A stretch of 8,152 bases of DNA from Candidatus Krumholzibacteriia bacterium (GTDB taxonomy: Bacteria > Krumholzibacteriota > Krumholzibacteriia > LZORAL124-64-63), in assembly GCA_030643455.1 (NCBI GenBank), contig DAOWLV010000118.1, positions 1 through 8,152 on the forward strand, in the 5' to 3' direction. Both the position numbers and the translations under genes were made by a program. This document shows, piece after piece, positions 1-5,897 of this stretch (the stretch's first letter is position 1; every line of letters starts with the position of its first letter). The notes beneath the pieces are model-generated. The model saw only the letters and a program-made list of their open reading frames with translations, had not been told where the DNA came from and did no database searches.

Positions 1-824
1 CCGAGCACGTGGCTGCCAAACAGGTGCGCGACGACACGGCCTTCGCCGAGTTCGCCGCCCACGCCTCGGCGACCATCCCCTTTCTAGAGCTCGAGCCCAT
101 GCCCGACTTCAGCACCGACGGCCCGGTCGAGATCGAGGCCTTGCGTTCCATCCGGCGTAAAGTGGCACGCAAGATGGTCACCAGCATGTCGCTGATTCCC
201 CATGTCGCTCACATGGACGACGCCGACGTGACCGATCTGGACAAGTTCCGCATCCGCGAGAAGGAACGCCGCACCGGTGGCGCAGGTGGCAGGTTGACCC
301 TGCTGGCCTTCGTGATCAAGGCCATCACCGCTGGCCTGAAAGCCGCGCCCGCATTCAATGCCAGCCTGGATCCCTTCCGCGAAGAGATCATCTACAAGAA
401 GTACTACAACATCGGGTTCGCGGCCGACACCGGACGCGGCCTGGTGGTGCCGGTGGTCAAGGACACCAACAACAAGAGCATCATCCAGATCGCCGACGAC
501 ATCTTCGATAAGGCCACCCTTGCCCGCGAGGGCAAACTTCCGCCCGAGGACATGCGCGGCGGTACGTTCACCATCACCAACGTCGGACCGCTGGGCGGCA
601 CGGCCCTGCTGCCGACCATCAACTACCCCGAGGTGGCCATCCTGGGCATGGGCAAGGTCCAGGAAAAGCCGGTGGTCAGGAACGGCGAGATCGTGATCCG
701 CAAGATCCTGCCGCTGACCCTGGCTTTCGACCACCGCATCGCCGACGGTGCGGATGCCGCCCGTTTTGTCGCCGAGCTGGTGCGGCAGCTTTCGGATCCG
801 AATCTGCTGCTGCTGGAAACCTGA
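1..824 (+). CDS. Dihydrolipoamide acyltransferase (E2), catalytic domain; 5' end outside window
   Basis: This is the C-terminal catalytic part of a 2-oxoacid dehydrogenase E2 subunit, which moves the acyl group from lipoyl-lysine to CoA. The frame is open to the window edge (codons begin at position 3), so the GTG at 9 is probably not the true start; lipoyl and E1/E3-binding domains should lie upstream. Counting from the codon at 9, residues 43-70 carry the usual entry to the catalytic domain (LRSIRRKVARKM, then IPHV). The active-site motif DHRIADG has His242 and Asp246. The protein ends LLLLET, like the DPELLLME ends of pyruvate or branched-chain type E2s. It ends in TGA, with GGAG just downstream serving the next gene. 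Linkage to E3 and a lipoate ligase-like gene supports a dehydrogenase complex. Which 2-oxoacid it serves cannot be decided without E1. Confidence 0.93.
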   Translation, partial: EHVAAKQVRDDTAFAEFAAHASATIPFLELEPMPDFSTDGPVEIEALRSIRRKVARKMVTSMSLIPHVAHMDDADVTDLDKFRIREKERRTGGAGGRLTLLAFVIKAITAGLKAAPAFNASLDPFREEIIYKKYYNIGFAADTGRGLVVPVVKDTNNKSIIQIADDIFDKATLAREGKLPPEDMRGGTFTITNVGPLGGTALLPTINYPEVAILGMGKVQEKPVVRNGEIVIRKILPLTLAFDHRIADGADAARFVAELVRQLSDPNLLLLET

Positions 825-839
825 TAGGAGTGCCCGTTC

Positions 840-2273
840 ATGGTAATGGGAAGTCTGCGTGAAGAAACCCAGGTCGTGGTCATCGGCAGTGGTCCCGGCG
901 GATACGTCGCCGCCCTGCGTCTGGCCGATCTGGGCAAGGATGTGCTGCTCGTCGAAAAACGGGAACGCCCCGGCGGTACTTGCCTGCTGGAAGGCTGCAT
1001 TCCCTCGAAGACCCTGATCCACGCGGTGGAAGTCAAGGAATCCGCCCGGAACGCCGAACAGTTCGGGCTGTCCTTCAAGGGTGTCGAGATCGATCCGGCC
1101 AAGTTGCGCGCCTGGACCGATGAGGTCGTCGGCGGCCTGTCCGACGGCATCAAGGGTCTGTTGAAAAGGCGTGATGTAACCATCATTCAGGGCCACGCCC
1201 GCTTCGACTCTCCCACCAGCCTGTCGATCGAGGACGGCGAGGTCAGCGGCATCGATTTCGAACAGGCCATCATCGCCACCGGTTCGAGCCTGAACCGGCT
1301 GCCCGACGGCATCATTTCCTCGGTATGGTCCAGCGCCGACGCACTCAAGCTTCCCCGCGTGCCCGGCTCCCTGCTGGTCGTGGGCGGCGGTTACATCGGC
1401 CTGGAAATGGGCCTGGTTTACCAGGGCCTGGGATCCGAGGTTTCGGTCGTCGAGTTCTTTCCCCGGTTGCTGATGGGCGCCGATTTCGATCTGGTGGACA
1501 TCATGGTGGGCCAGGTCAAAGAGCGTCTGCACGAGATCATGCTCGATTCGAAGGTGAAATCCATCGCCGAGACCGGCGGTGATCCCGCCAATGGCTTCGA
1601 CGTGGATATCGAGACCGACGGCAAGATCCTGAGCAAACACTACGACCAGGTGCTGGTGGCCATTGGCCGACGGCCCAATACCGACGACATCGGCCTGGAA
1701 AAAACGAAGGTGGCCGTCAACGAGCAGGGCTTCATCGTCACCGACGAGAAATGCCGCACGGACGAGCCCAACATCTTCGCCATCGGCGATGCCGCCGAAG
1801 GCCCCATGCTCGCCCACAAGGCCAGCCGCGAAGGCAAGGTGGCTGCCGAAGCCATCCACGGCGGCGAGGTGGCCTTCGACAACCGGGCCATTCCCGCGGT
1901 GGTCTTCACCGACCCCGAGATCGCCTGGACCGGCCTGACCGAACGCGAGGCATAGGAACAGGAGATCGAGGTCAATATTGGGCGTTTCCCACTGTCCGCC
2001 CTCGGTCGCGCACGCACTCTCGGGCGCACCGACGGGATGGTCAAGATCCTGGCTGATCCGGCCAGCGGCCTGGTACTGGGTCTCGGCATCGTCGGCCCCA
2101 TGGCCAGCGAGTTGATCGCCGAAGGCACCCTGGCCATCGAGATGGGCGCCACCCTCGAGGACATCATGGTGACCATCCACCCCCACCCCACCCTGAGCGA
2201 GGCCATCCTGGAGGCTGCCGAGGTGGCGGCCGGCGAAGCGGTGCACGTCAATCCACCTCGCAAAGTGAGATGA
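840..2273 (+). CDS. lpdA: Dihydrolipoyl dehydrogenase (E3), full-length frame interrupted by one in-frame TAG
   Basis: E3 is the FAD flavoprotein that reoxidises dihydrolipoyl groups using NAD+. The ATG at 840 follows GGAG at 827-830. The FAD motif GSGPGG is at residues 16-21 and the redox disulfide is Cys48/Cys53 in GGTCLLEGCIPSK. The NAD-binding motif VVGGGYIGLEMG and the second FAD motif IFAIGDAAEGPM follow. The dimerisation domain carries the catalytic dyad His449-Glu454 in HPHPTLSE. Total length is 477 codons, normal for the family. Codon 372 (1953-1955) is TAG; both sides are in the same frame and read as one continuous E3. Translation ending there would give a 371-residue protein without the dimer interface or His-Glu dyad, expected to be inactive. 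A restart at ATG 2037 would give only a C-terminal fragment. Causes could be a nonsense mutation, a sequencing or assembly error, or suppression. The product assignment is secure; whether the gene works is not. Confidence 0.9.
1953..1955 (+). other. In-frame TAG (codon 372) inside the E3 gene
   Basis: The local reading is EREA-stop-EQEIEVNIGRF. Relatives usually have Lys, Gln or similar at this place, so one base change (AAG or CAG to TAG) explains it. The frame is intact on both sides, with no indel. TAG also ends the downstream lipoate ligase-like gene (2921-2923), the NarL-type regulator (3728-3730) and the secreted protein (3963-3965), which argues against general reassignment of TAG. Confidence 0.95.
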
Positions 2274-2923
2274 AAGCCATGGCGGACCTTACCACGGTCC
2301 CCTATGACATTGACGACGAGATGCTCACGCGCACCCGGGAGGACGGCTGGCCCCGGGTGCGCGTTTATGAACCGGCCGAGGTCTCCGTGGTGATCGGGCG
2401 GGGTGGCCATCAAGATCTCGAACTGGATACTGCCAATATTTCCGCCGACGGGGTCATCCTTTACAAACGGCCCGGTGGGGGTTGCAGCGTGGTTCTGGAT
2501 CCCGGCAACCTGATCATTTCCGTAGTTGCCCCCCTGGAGGGCATCGGCGGCATCAAGACCGCTTTTGCCGCCATCAGCGAATGGTTGATCACCGCCCTGA
2601 CCGTTTGCGACGTGCCCGGGGTCAAGCAGCGCGGCGTCTCGGACCTGGTCATCGGCGAGCGCAAGATCGGCGGTTCCTGTATGTACCGGACAAGGGGTCT
2701 GGTCTACTACTCTACAACCCTGTTGCTCGACCCGGACCTGGATCTGGTCGACCGCTATCTGCTTTATCCCCCGCGGGAACCGGAATACCGATCCGGCCGC
2801 TCCCATCGCAAGTTCATGGGGTCTTTGAAAGCCCTGGGACTGCCCCCCGGGAACGCCGACCTGGCCTACCGACTCAACATCATGCTCAATCTGCGGTTGG
2901 AAGAGCTCGTCGATTCTCTTTAG
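2270..2923 (+). CDS. Lipoate-protein ligase A family protein (BPL/LplA/LipB fold)
   Basis: This 217-residue protein would attach lipoate, or transfer an octanoyl/lipoyl group, to E2 lipoyl domains. The fold is recognised from KRPGGGCSVVLDPGN at residues 66-80, matching the RRxxGGGxVxHDxGN loop of LplA. GERKIGGS follows, with Lys132 in the place of the ligase catalytic lysine. The segment REPEYRSGRSHRKF is the family's later motif. There is no C-terminal accessory domain, so it is shorter than E. coli LplA and similar in size to single-domain ligases or amidotransferases. The ATG at 2270 overlaps the E3 TGA, suggesting translational coupling; ATG 2279 is an alternative start. Cys137 directly follows the GGS motif, where LplA proteins usually have Ala. 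Ligase versus amidotransferase activity cannot be settled from sequence alone. Confidence 0.85.
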   Translation: MKAMADLTTVPYDIDDEMLTRTREDGWPRVRVYEPAEVSVVIGRGGHQDLELDTANISADGVILYKRPGGGCSVVLDPGNLIISVVAPLEGIGGIKTAFAAISEWLITALTVCDVPGVKQRGVSDLVIGERKIGGSCMYRTRGLVYYSTTLLLDPDLDLVDRYLLYPPREPEYRSGRSHRKFMGSLKALGLPPGNADLAYRLNIMLNLRLEELVDSL

Positions 2924-3058
2924 GGCAGGGGTGGTTTCCCTGCGTAGTCAGGAACAAAGATATCTTTATACAGGTTTTATTTATTTTTCATGATCTGGAT
3001 GTTAAATTTCCCGGCGGTACAGGGTCACAACCTCGTACAGTAAAGGCAGACCATCAAC
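2924..3058 (+). promoter_or_regulatory. AT-rich leader upstream of the NarL-type regulator
   Basis: The base composition drops sharply to A+T between about 2950 and 3010, in contrast to both neighbouring genes, as expected of a promoter region. It holds a perfect 12-bp palindrome, AAAGATATCTTT (2956-2967), next to a TTTATA that could be a -10. Further down is an imperfect dyad GTACAGG/CCTcGTAC (3017-3038). I see no convincing -35 and no T-tract terminator for the lipoate ligase-like gene. The start codon at 3059 has only a weak AAAGG (3042-3046). Confidence 0.35.
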
Positions 3059-3730
3059 ATGAACTCCAATGCCGGCACGGAAGCCATCAAGCTTCTGATC
3101 GTTGACGACCACCCCCTTGTTCGATCCGGAATTCAATCCATCATTCAGATGGAACCGGACCTGACCGTCTGCGGCGAGGCCGAAGACCACGATGAGGCCA
3201 TGGCCGCCATCGCGGAACACGGTCCTGATCTCGTGCTGGTCGATATTTCCCTCAAGGACAGCAACGGTCTCAGCCTGCTGAAGGATATCAAGCAGAATCA
3301 CCCGGACGTCCTGACCCTCGCGGTATCCATGCACGACGAATATACCTATGCGGTCCGCTGTCTCAAGGTCGGGGCCAAGGGGTACATCATGAAGCAGGCG
3401 GGCACCGAGAAGATTCTCGAGGCCATCCGCTGCGTGCTCGGCGGCAAGACCTACCTGAGCGAGGGAATGACCCAGATTGCCCTGGATCAGCTGGGCTCCG
3501 AGAACCCCGTCGGCTCACCGGTGGAAATCCTCAGCAACCGGGAACTGGAGCTCTTCCAGTTGACCGGTCAGGGCAAGGAGATTGCCGAGATCGCCAAGAT
3601 CATGAACATCAGTCCGCGCACGGTCGAGGTGCATCGGTCGCATATCAAGAAGAAGCTGGGGTTGCGGACCAGTACCGATATTTTTCAGACATCCTACGAA
3701 TGGCTCAAGCAGAACGGGATGTTGCCGTAG
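3059..3730 (+). CDS. NarL/LuxR-family response regulator
   Basis: This is a 223-residue cytoplasmic transcription regulator activated by phosphorylation. The receiver domain (about residues 10-130) has the acidic pair Asp16-Asp17 in LLIVDDHP, phospho-acceptor Asp62 in LVLVDISL, Ser90 at the switch Thr/Ser position and Lys112 in GYIMK. A LuxR-type helix-turn-helix spans about 157-215, with the core LSNRELELFQL and ISPRTVEVHRSHIKKKLGL. Length and layout are standard for the NarL/FixJ family, and nothing is missing. No HPK7-type partner kinase is in the window. The kinase at 5898 looks like the partner of the FixJ-type regulator instead, so this regulator may be an orphan or answer to a distant kinase. 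A long palindromic element starts 5 bp after its stop. Confidence 0.93.
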   Translation: MNSNAGTEAIKLLIVDDHPLVRSGIQSIIQMEPDLTVCGEAEDHDEAMAAIAEHGPDLVLVDISLKDSNGLSLLKDIKQNHPDVLTLAVSMHDEYTYAVRCLKVGAKGYIMKQAGTEKILEAIRCVLGGKTYLSEGMTQIALDQLGSENPVGSPVEILSNRELELFQLTGQGKEIAEIAKIMNISPRTVEVHRSHIKKKLGLRTSTDIFQTSYEWLKQNGMLP

Positions 3731-3735
3731 GTGCG

Positions 3736-3848
3736 TGACCGGTTCGGCCATGCATGCACGAAGGCCCCGGGATGTCCTCGTCGCGATCCGGACGGATTGC
3801 TCCTGCGGATTACCCGGGGCCTTCGTGCATGCATGGCCGAACCGGTCA
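3736..3848. repeat. 113-bp palindromic element, copy A
   Basis: A perfect 36-bp inverted repeat (3736-3771 with 3813-3848) encloses a 41-nt centre (3772-3812). The outer end is TGACC/GGTCA and the inner end AGGCCCCGGG/CCCGGGGCCT. Four more pairs (3730-3733 with 3851-3854) follow a 2-bp mismatch. The centre contains ATCCG, CGGAT and a second CGGATT, plus GTCC...GGAC (3775-3778 with 3790-3793), which could form smaller hairpins. The 41-nt centre is identical in copy B at 7953-7993, while the middle of the stem differs. It lies between the convergent regulator and secreted-protein genes. No T-tract flanks it, so it is not a typical intrinsic terminator. It contains no plausible gene. It may be a structured RNA, a DNA hairpin site or a non-autonomous mobile palindrome. 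Confidence 0.92.
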
Positions 3849-3900
3849 ATCACCCACGGCGACATGCCACCCACCTGAATCGCTACTTCCCAGGTTTTCT

Positions 3901-3935
3901 GATAATAAAAGGGATCCGGGCATGGCCCGGATCCC
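3901..3935 (-). terminator. Intrinsic terminator of the secreted-protein gene
   Basis: An 11-bp perfect GC-rich stem (3911-3921 with 3925-3935) has a 3-nt loop. On the minus strand it is followed directly by TTTTATTATC (3910-3901). It begins 28 bp after the stop codon of the minus-strand gene at 3963, the normal position for a Rho-independent terminator. Confidence 0.92.
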
Positions 3936-3962
3936 GATTCAGCATTTCCGCGGGAAAGAGTC

Positions 3963-4697
3963 CTAGCGGAACATGGCCTTCAAATCGCCGAAGCTGGAGC
4001 TTTCGACAGCAACAGGATCGCTGTCCATCGTGAGGATGATGTTATCGACACCGGTGTTGAAGGTCGCGAAGATGGCGCCCCAATCCGGGTGGTTGTACCA
4101 GAACTCGATGCGGCCGACGTTCGAAACGACATCCTGGAAGGTCACGTCGCTCGGGAACGTGGCGTTGCCCGAGTAGTACGAGCCGCCAACCCAACCGGCA
4201 GGCAGTTCACCAAGAGCACCGTCGAAGTCGAACGGAAGATCGAAGTCGTAGTGCTTCCAACCCTCGTCGATACCAGGGCTCGTGTACTCGTACGGGTCGA
4301 TGTACACGTAGACGTCATCAGTGACATCATTCGGTGTACCCATGAAATTCCGGAACAGCACGGTGAAATAGTATTGGCCGATGTATTGGTTGCTGGACGC
4401 AATGGTGATGAAATCACCGGAGATATGGCTCGCACCGGCCGCGGCCAGGTTGCCACACCAACCGGGGGCATCCCAACCACACTTCAGGATCGGGTAGTAG
4501 GTATCCTGGAAGGCGTTGCCCAGGTAACCACCGGGATTGCCGCCTTCAGGCTCGACGACGTCAGCCGAGGCCGGGCCCCAGCCCCAGTCACCGTTGTTCA
4601 GGCCGTCTTCGAAGTCGGCCACCTGTTCCATTGTCATTTGCGCCGAGGCCGAAACGGCGAAGGCGAGGACCACAGTTACGATCAGTAGCATGCGCAT
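3963..4697 (-). CDS. Secreted protein with laminin-B/jelly-roll-like domain
   Basis: This is a 244-residue exported protein of unknown role. A Sec signal peptide is clear: MRML, a hydrophobic run, then SASA before Gln at about residue 20. The mature part opens with FEDGLNNGDWGWG and GGNPGGYLGNAF. It ends with VSNVGRIEFWYNH and GVDNIIL. This order resembles the laminin-B-like beta-sandwich of many secreted proteins (a fluctuating aromatic, Asp- and Gly-rich strand pattern). Two cysteines (CGWDAPGWC) could pair. The last residues, SSSFGDLKAMFR, stand apart from the domain and look like a tail of fixed type, possibly for sorting. The ATG at 4697 has a strong AGGAG 6 nt upstream. A terminator follows at 3901-3935 and a dyad-bearing promoter precedes it. 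No catalytic residues are recognisable. The domain label is from pattern only. Confidence 0.85.
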   Translation of the reverse strand: MRMLLIVTVVLAFAVSASAQMTMEQVADFEDGLNNGDWGWGPASADVVEPEGGNPGGYLGNAFQDTYYPILKCGWDAPGWCGNLAAAGASHISGDFITIASSNQYIGQYYFTVLFRNFMGTPNDVTDDVYVYIDPYEYTSPGIDEGWKHYDFDLPFDFDGALGELPAGWVGGSYYSGNATFPSDVTFQDVVSNVGRIEFWYNHPDWGAIFATFNTGVDNIILTMDSDPVAVESSSFGDLKAMFR

Positions 4698-4742
4698 GAT
4701 GTTCTCCTTTTTGAGGACGAGGAATAGTGCCTACTGGAAGGA

Positions 4743-4771
4743 AGTATCCCTGTTGAGGATAAGGTCTGCAA
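4743..4771 (-). promoter_or_regulatory. Promoter of the secreted-protein gene
   Basis: On the minus strand TTGCAG (4771-4766) and GATACT (4748-4743) are separated by 17 bp, giving a start near 4735 and a leader of about 38 nt. Both boxes are weak matches to sigma-70 consensus, as expected if an activator bound at the adjoining dyad is needed. The same layout occurs upstream of the FixJ-type gene. Confidence 0.5.
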
Positions 4772-4788
4772 TTGGACCTTGGTCCAAT
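4771..4788. promoter_or_regulatory. Operator-like dyad upstream of the secreted-protein gene
   Basis: ATTGGACCTTGGTCCAAT has perfect 8-bp arms around a 2-bp centre. It abuts the -35 of the secreted-protein promoter and lies 28 bp after the stop of the FixJ-type gene. A close relative is at 5847-5864. No T-tract follows on either strand, so it is unlikely to be a terminator. The FixJ-type regulator encoded next to it is the obvious candidate to bind it, by inference. Confidence 0.65.
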
Positions 4789-4816
4789 AAGAGATAAGTT
4801 TATGCTGCTTGCGGGT

Positions 4817-5800
4817 TTAGGAGTCTTCGGCGAGAGATGGGCCCTCGATTCCCATGCGACCGGCCATGCGGACGAGGTCGGCCAGGGACCCGGCTTCCAT
4901 CTTTTCCATGACCCGGGCGCGGTGGACCTTGATGGTCTTTTCGGTGGTGCCGAGCTCGAATCCGATCTGTTTGTTGAGCATGCCCTTGATTACCCGCTCG
5001 AAAACTTCGCGCTCCCTGGGCGTGAGGCGCGCCATGCGTTTTTCGGTATCCTGGATGCGCAGGTTGGTTTCCCGGGTGTCCCGGTGGTGCTGCAATGCGC
5101 GTTCCACCGAGTCGAGCAGATCCTGGTCGTCGAAGGGTTTGGGAAGAAAATCGACCGCGCCGTCCTTCATGGCCTGCACCGCCATGTCGATATCGCCATG
5201 ACCTGTGATGAAGACGATGGGGATGTCCGAATCCGAATCCGCCAACTCGTTTTGCAGATCGAGGCCGCTCATACGGGGCATGCGCACATCCAGGACCACG
5301 CAGGCTGGGTGGCCGTCAGGGGTCGCCTGAAGGAACTGCTTGGCCGAAGCAAAGGCCTCGACCTCGTAATTGATGGAGCGGAACAACCGCGAGAGCGCCT
5401 TGCGCACCGAGGGGTTGTCATCGACAACGTAGATTGTAGGTTTTTGTTCAGGCACGGTTCCCTCTTCCTGCCTACGAACACTGGAGCCGAGGTCAACATC
5501 CGGATCCAGTATCGGCCTCACCCCAAGAGCTGCCCAGCGCACTCGAACCATGGTATCATAAACGTGATCGATCTCGCCACGGGTATTGGCGAGGCATTTG
5601 CGAAGTTCAGAGTCACCCGAAGCAAGAGAAGGGAGAAGGGCATCGGTCTGGCGGACGTACAGCCTGAGCCGTGATACGGCCTCGCTCAGCCGGACAACGT
5701 GATCATTCACGCCAAGCCGCAGGACCGCCAGTTCGGATTCAGCATCGAGTTGTCTTTTACCCTTCAAGGAATCAGGATCTCCGCTGTTGAAATGATTCAC
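4817..5800 (-). CDS. FixJ-family response regulator with 115-residue N-terminal extension
   Basis: The receiver domain (about residues 121-240 of the 327-residue form) has Asp127-Asp128, phospho-acceptor Asp171 in VVLDVRMP, Thr199 and Lys221 in FLPKP. A LuxR-type helix-turn-helix follows with LTPREREVFERVIKGMLNKQ and TEKTIKVHRARVMEKM (about 257-310). This is the TodT/FixJ class that pairs with HPK4-type kinases such as the divergent one at 5898. Usual family members are about 205-215 residues. A GTG at 5455 with GAGG 5 nt upstream would give a 212-residue protein of that size. The frame stays open upstream to GTG 5800, encoding a helical, charged segment ahead of the receiver. The predicted promoter places transcription start only about 12 nt before 5800, so this segment is transcribed and may be translated. 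The choice between the two starts is open; the 5800 start has no clear ribosome site. Confidence 0.88.
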   Translation of the reverse strand: MNHFNSGDPDSLKGKRQLDAESELAVLRLGVNDHVVRLSEAVSRLRLYVRQTDALLPSLASGDSELRKCLANTRGEIDHVYDTMVRVRWAALGVRPILDPDVDLGSSVRRQEEGTVPEQKPTIYVVDDNPSVRKALSRLFRSINYEVEAFASAKQFLQATPDGHPACVVLDVRMPRMSGLDLQNELADSDSDIPIVFITGHGDIDMAVQAMKDGAVDFLPKPFDDQDLLDSVERALQHHRDTRETNLRIQDTEKRMARLTPREREVFERVIKGMLNKQIGFELGTTEKTIKVHRARVMEKMEAGSLADLVRMAGRMGIEGPSLAEDS

Positions 5801-5818
5801 GGTTTCATTTGCTTTGCT

Positions 5819-5847
5819 ATAATGATCTCTCCGGGGACTTTAGGCAA
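5819..5847 (-). promoter_or_regulatory. Promoter of the FixJ-type regulator gene
   Basis: On the minus strand TTGCCT (5847-5842) and CATTAT (5824-5819) are 17 bp apart. The sequence GGTCCAATTGC spanning the dyad edge and the -35 is identical to that at the secreted-protein promoter, and the distances match exactly. Confidence 0.5.
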
Positions 5848-5869
5848 TTGGACCAAAGTCCCATATACA
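5841..5869 (+). promoter_or_regulatory. Possible promoter of the histidine kinase gene
   Basis: TAGGCA (5841-5846) and TATACA (5864-5869) are 17 bp apart, each matching consensus at 4 of 6 bases. The dyad would then sit in the spacer, which would suggest repression of the kinase gene when occupied. This is a weak call. TATAAT at 5818-5823 (+) is an alternative but has no -35 at normal distance. Confidence 0.3.
5847..5864. promoter_or_regulatory. Operator-like dyad between the FixJ-type and kinase genes
   Basis: ATTGGACCAAAGTCCCAT differs from the other dyad, read on its minus strand, at only 2 of 18 positions. An overlapping perfect inverted repeat, GGGACTTT (5834-5841) with AAAGTCCC (5855-5862), adds a third GGAC/GTCC half-site. 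It is placed to act on both divergent genes. Confidence 0.6.
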
Positions 5870-5897
5870 GCAGACGTTTTTTGTTCAAGGTGATGCC

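Noticed and set aside
1953..1955. Genome-wide recoding of TAG
   Set aside because: Three other genes in the window end with TAG at the expected place, so general reassignment is unlikely; site-specific suppression is not excluded.
84..2246. A 720-codon open frame on the minus strand opposite the E2 and E3 genes
   Set aside because: It mirrors two clearly conserved genes, is rich in Gly, His, Asp and Gln without any recognisable domain, and is explained by GC-rich codon use on the other strand.
3736..3848. Palindromes as integron attC sites
   Set aside because: attC sites vary in the loop and keep short conserved core sites at the ends; here the loop is invariant, no GTTRRRY core is seen, and no integrase or cassette array is present.
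3731..4033. A 100-codon plus-strand frame after the NarL-type regulator, and a minus-strand frame across 3515-3874
   Set aside because: Both run through the palindrome; the plus-strand frame also crosses the terminator and the end of the convergent gene. Their sequences derive from these repeats and shadows.
4772..5674. A 300-codon plus-strand frame opposite the FixJ-type gene
   Set aside because: The minus strand encodes well-conserved receiver and helix-turn-helix domains here; the plus-strand product has no family features.
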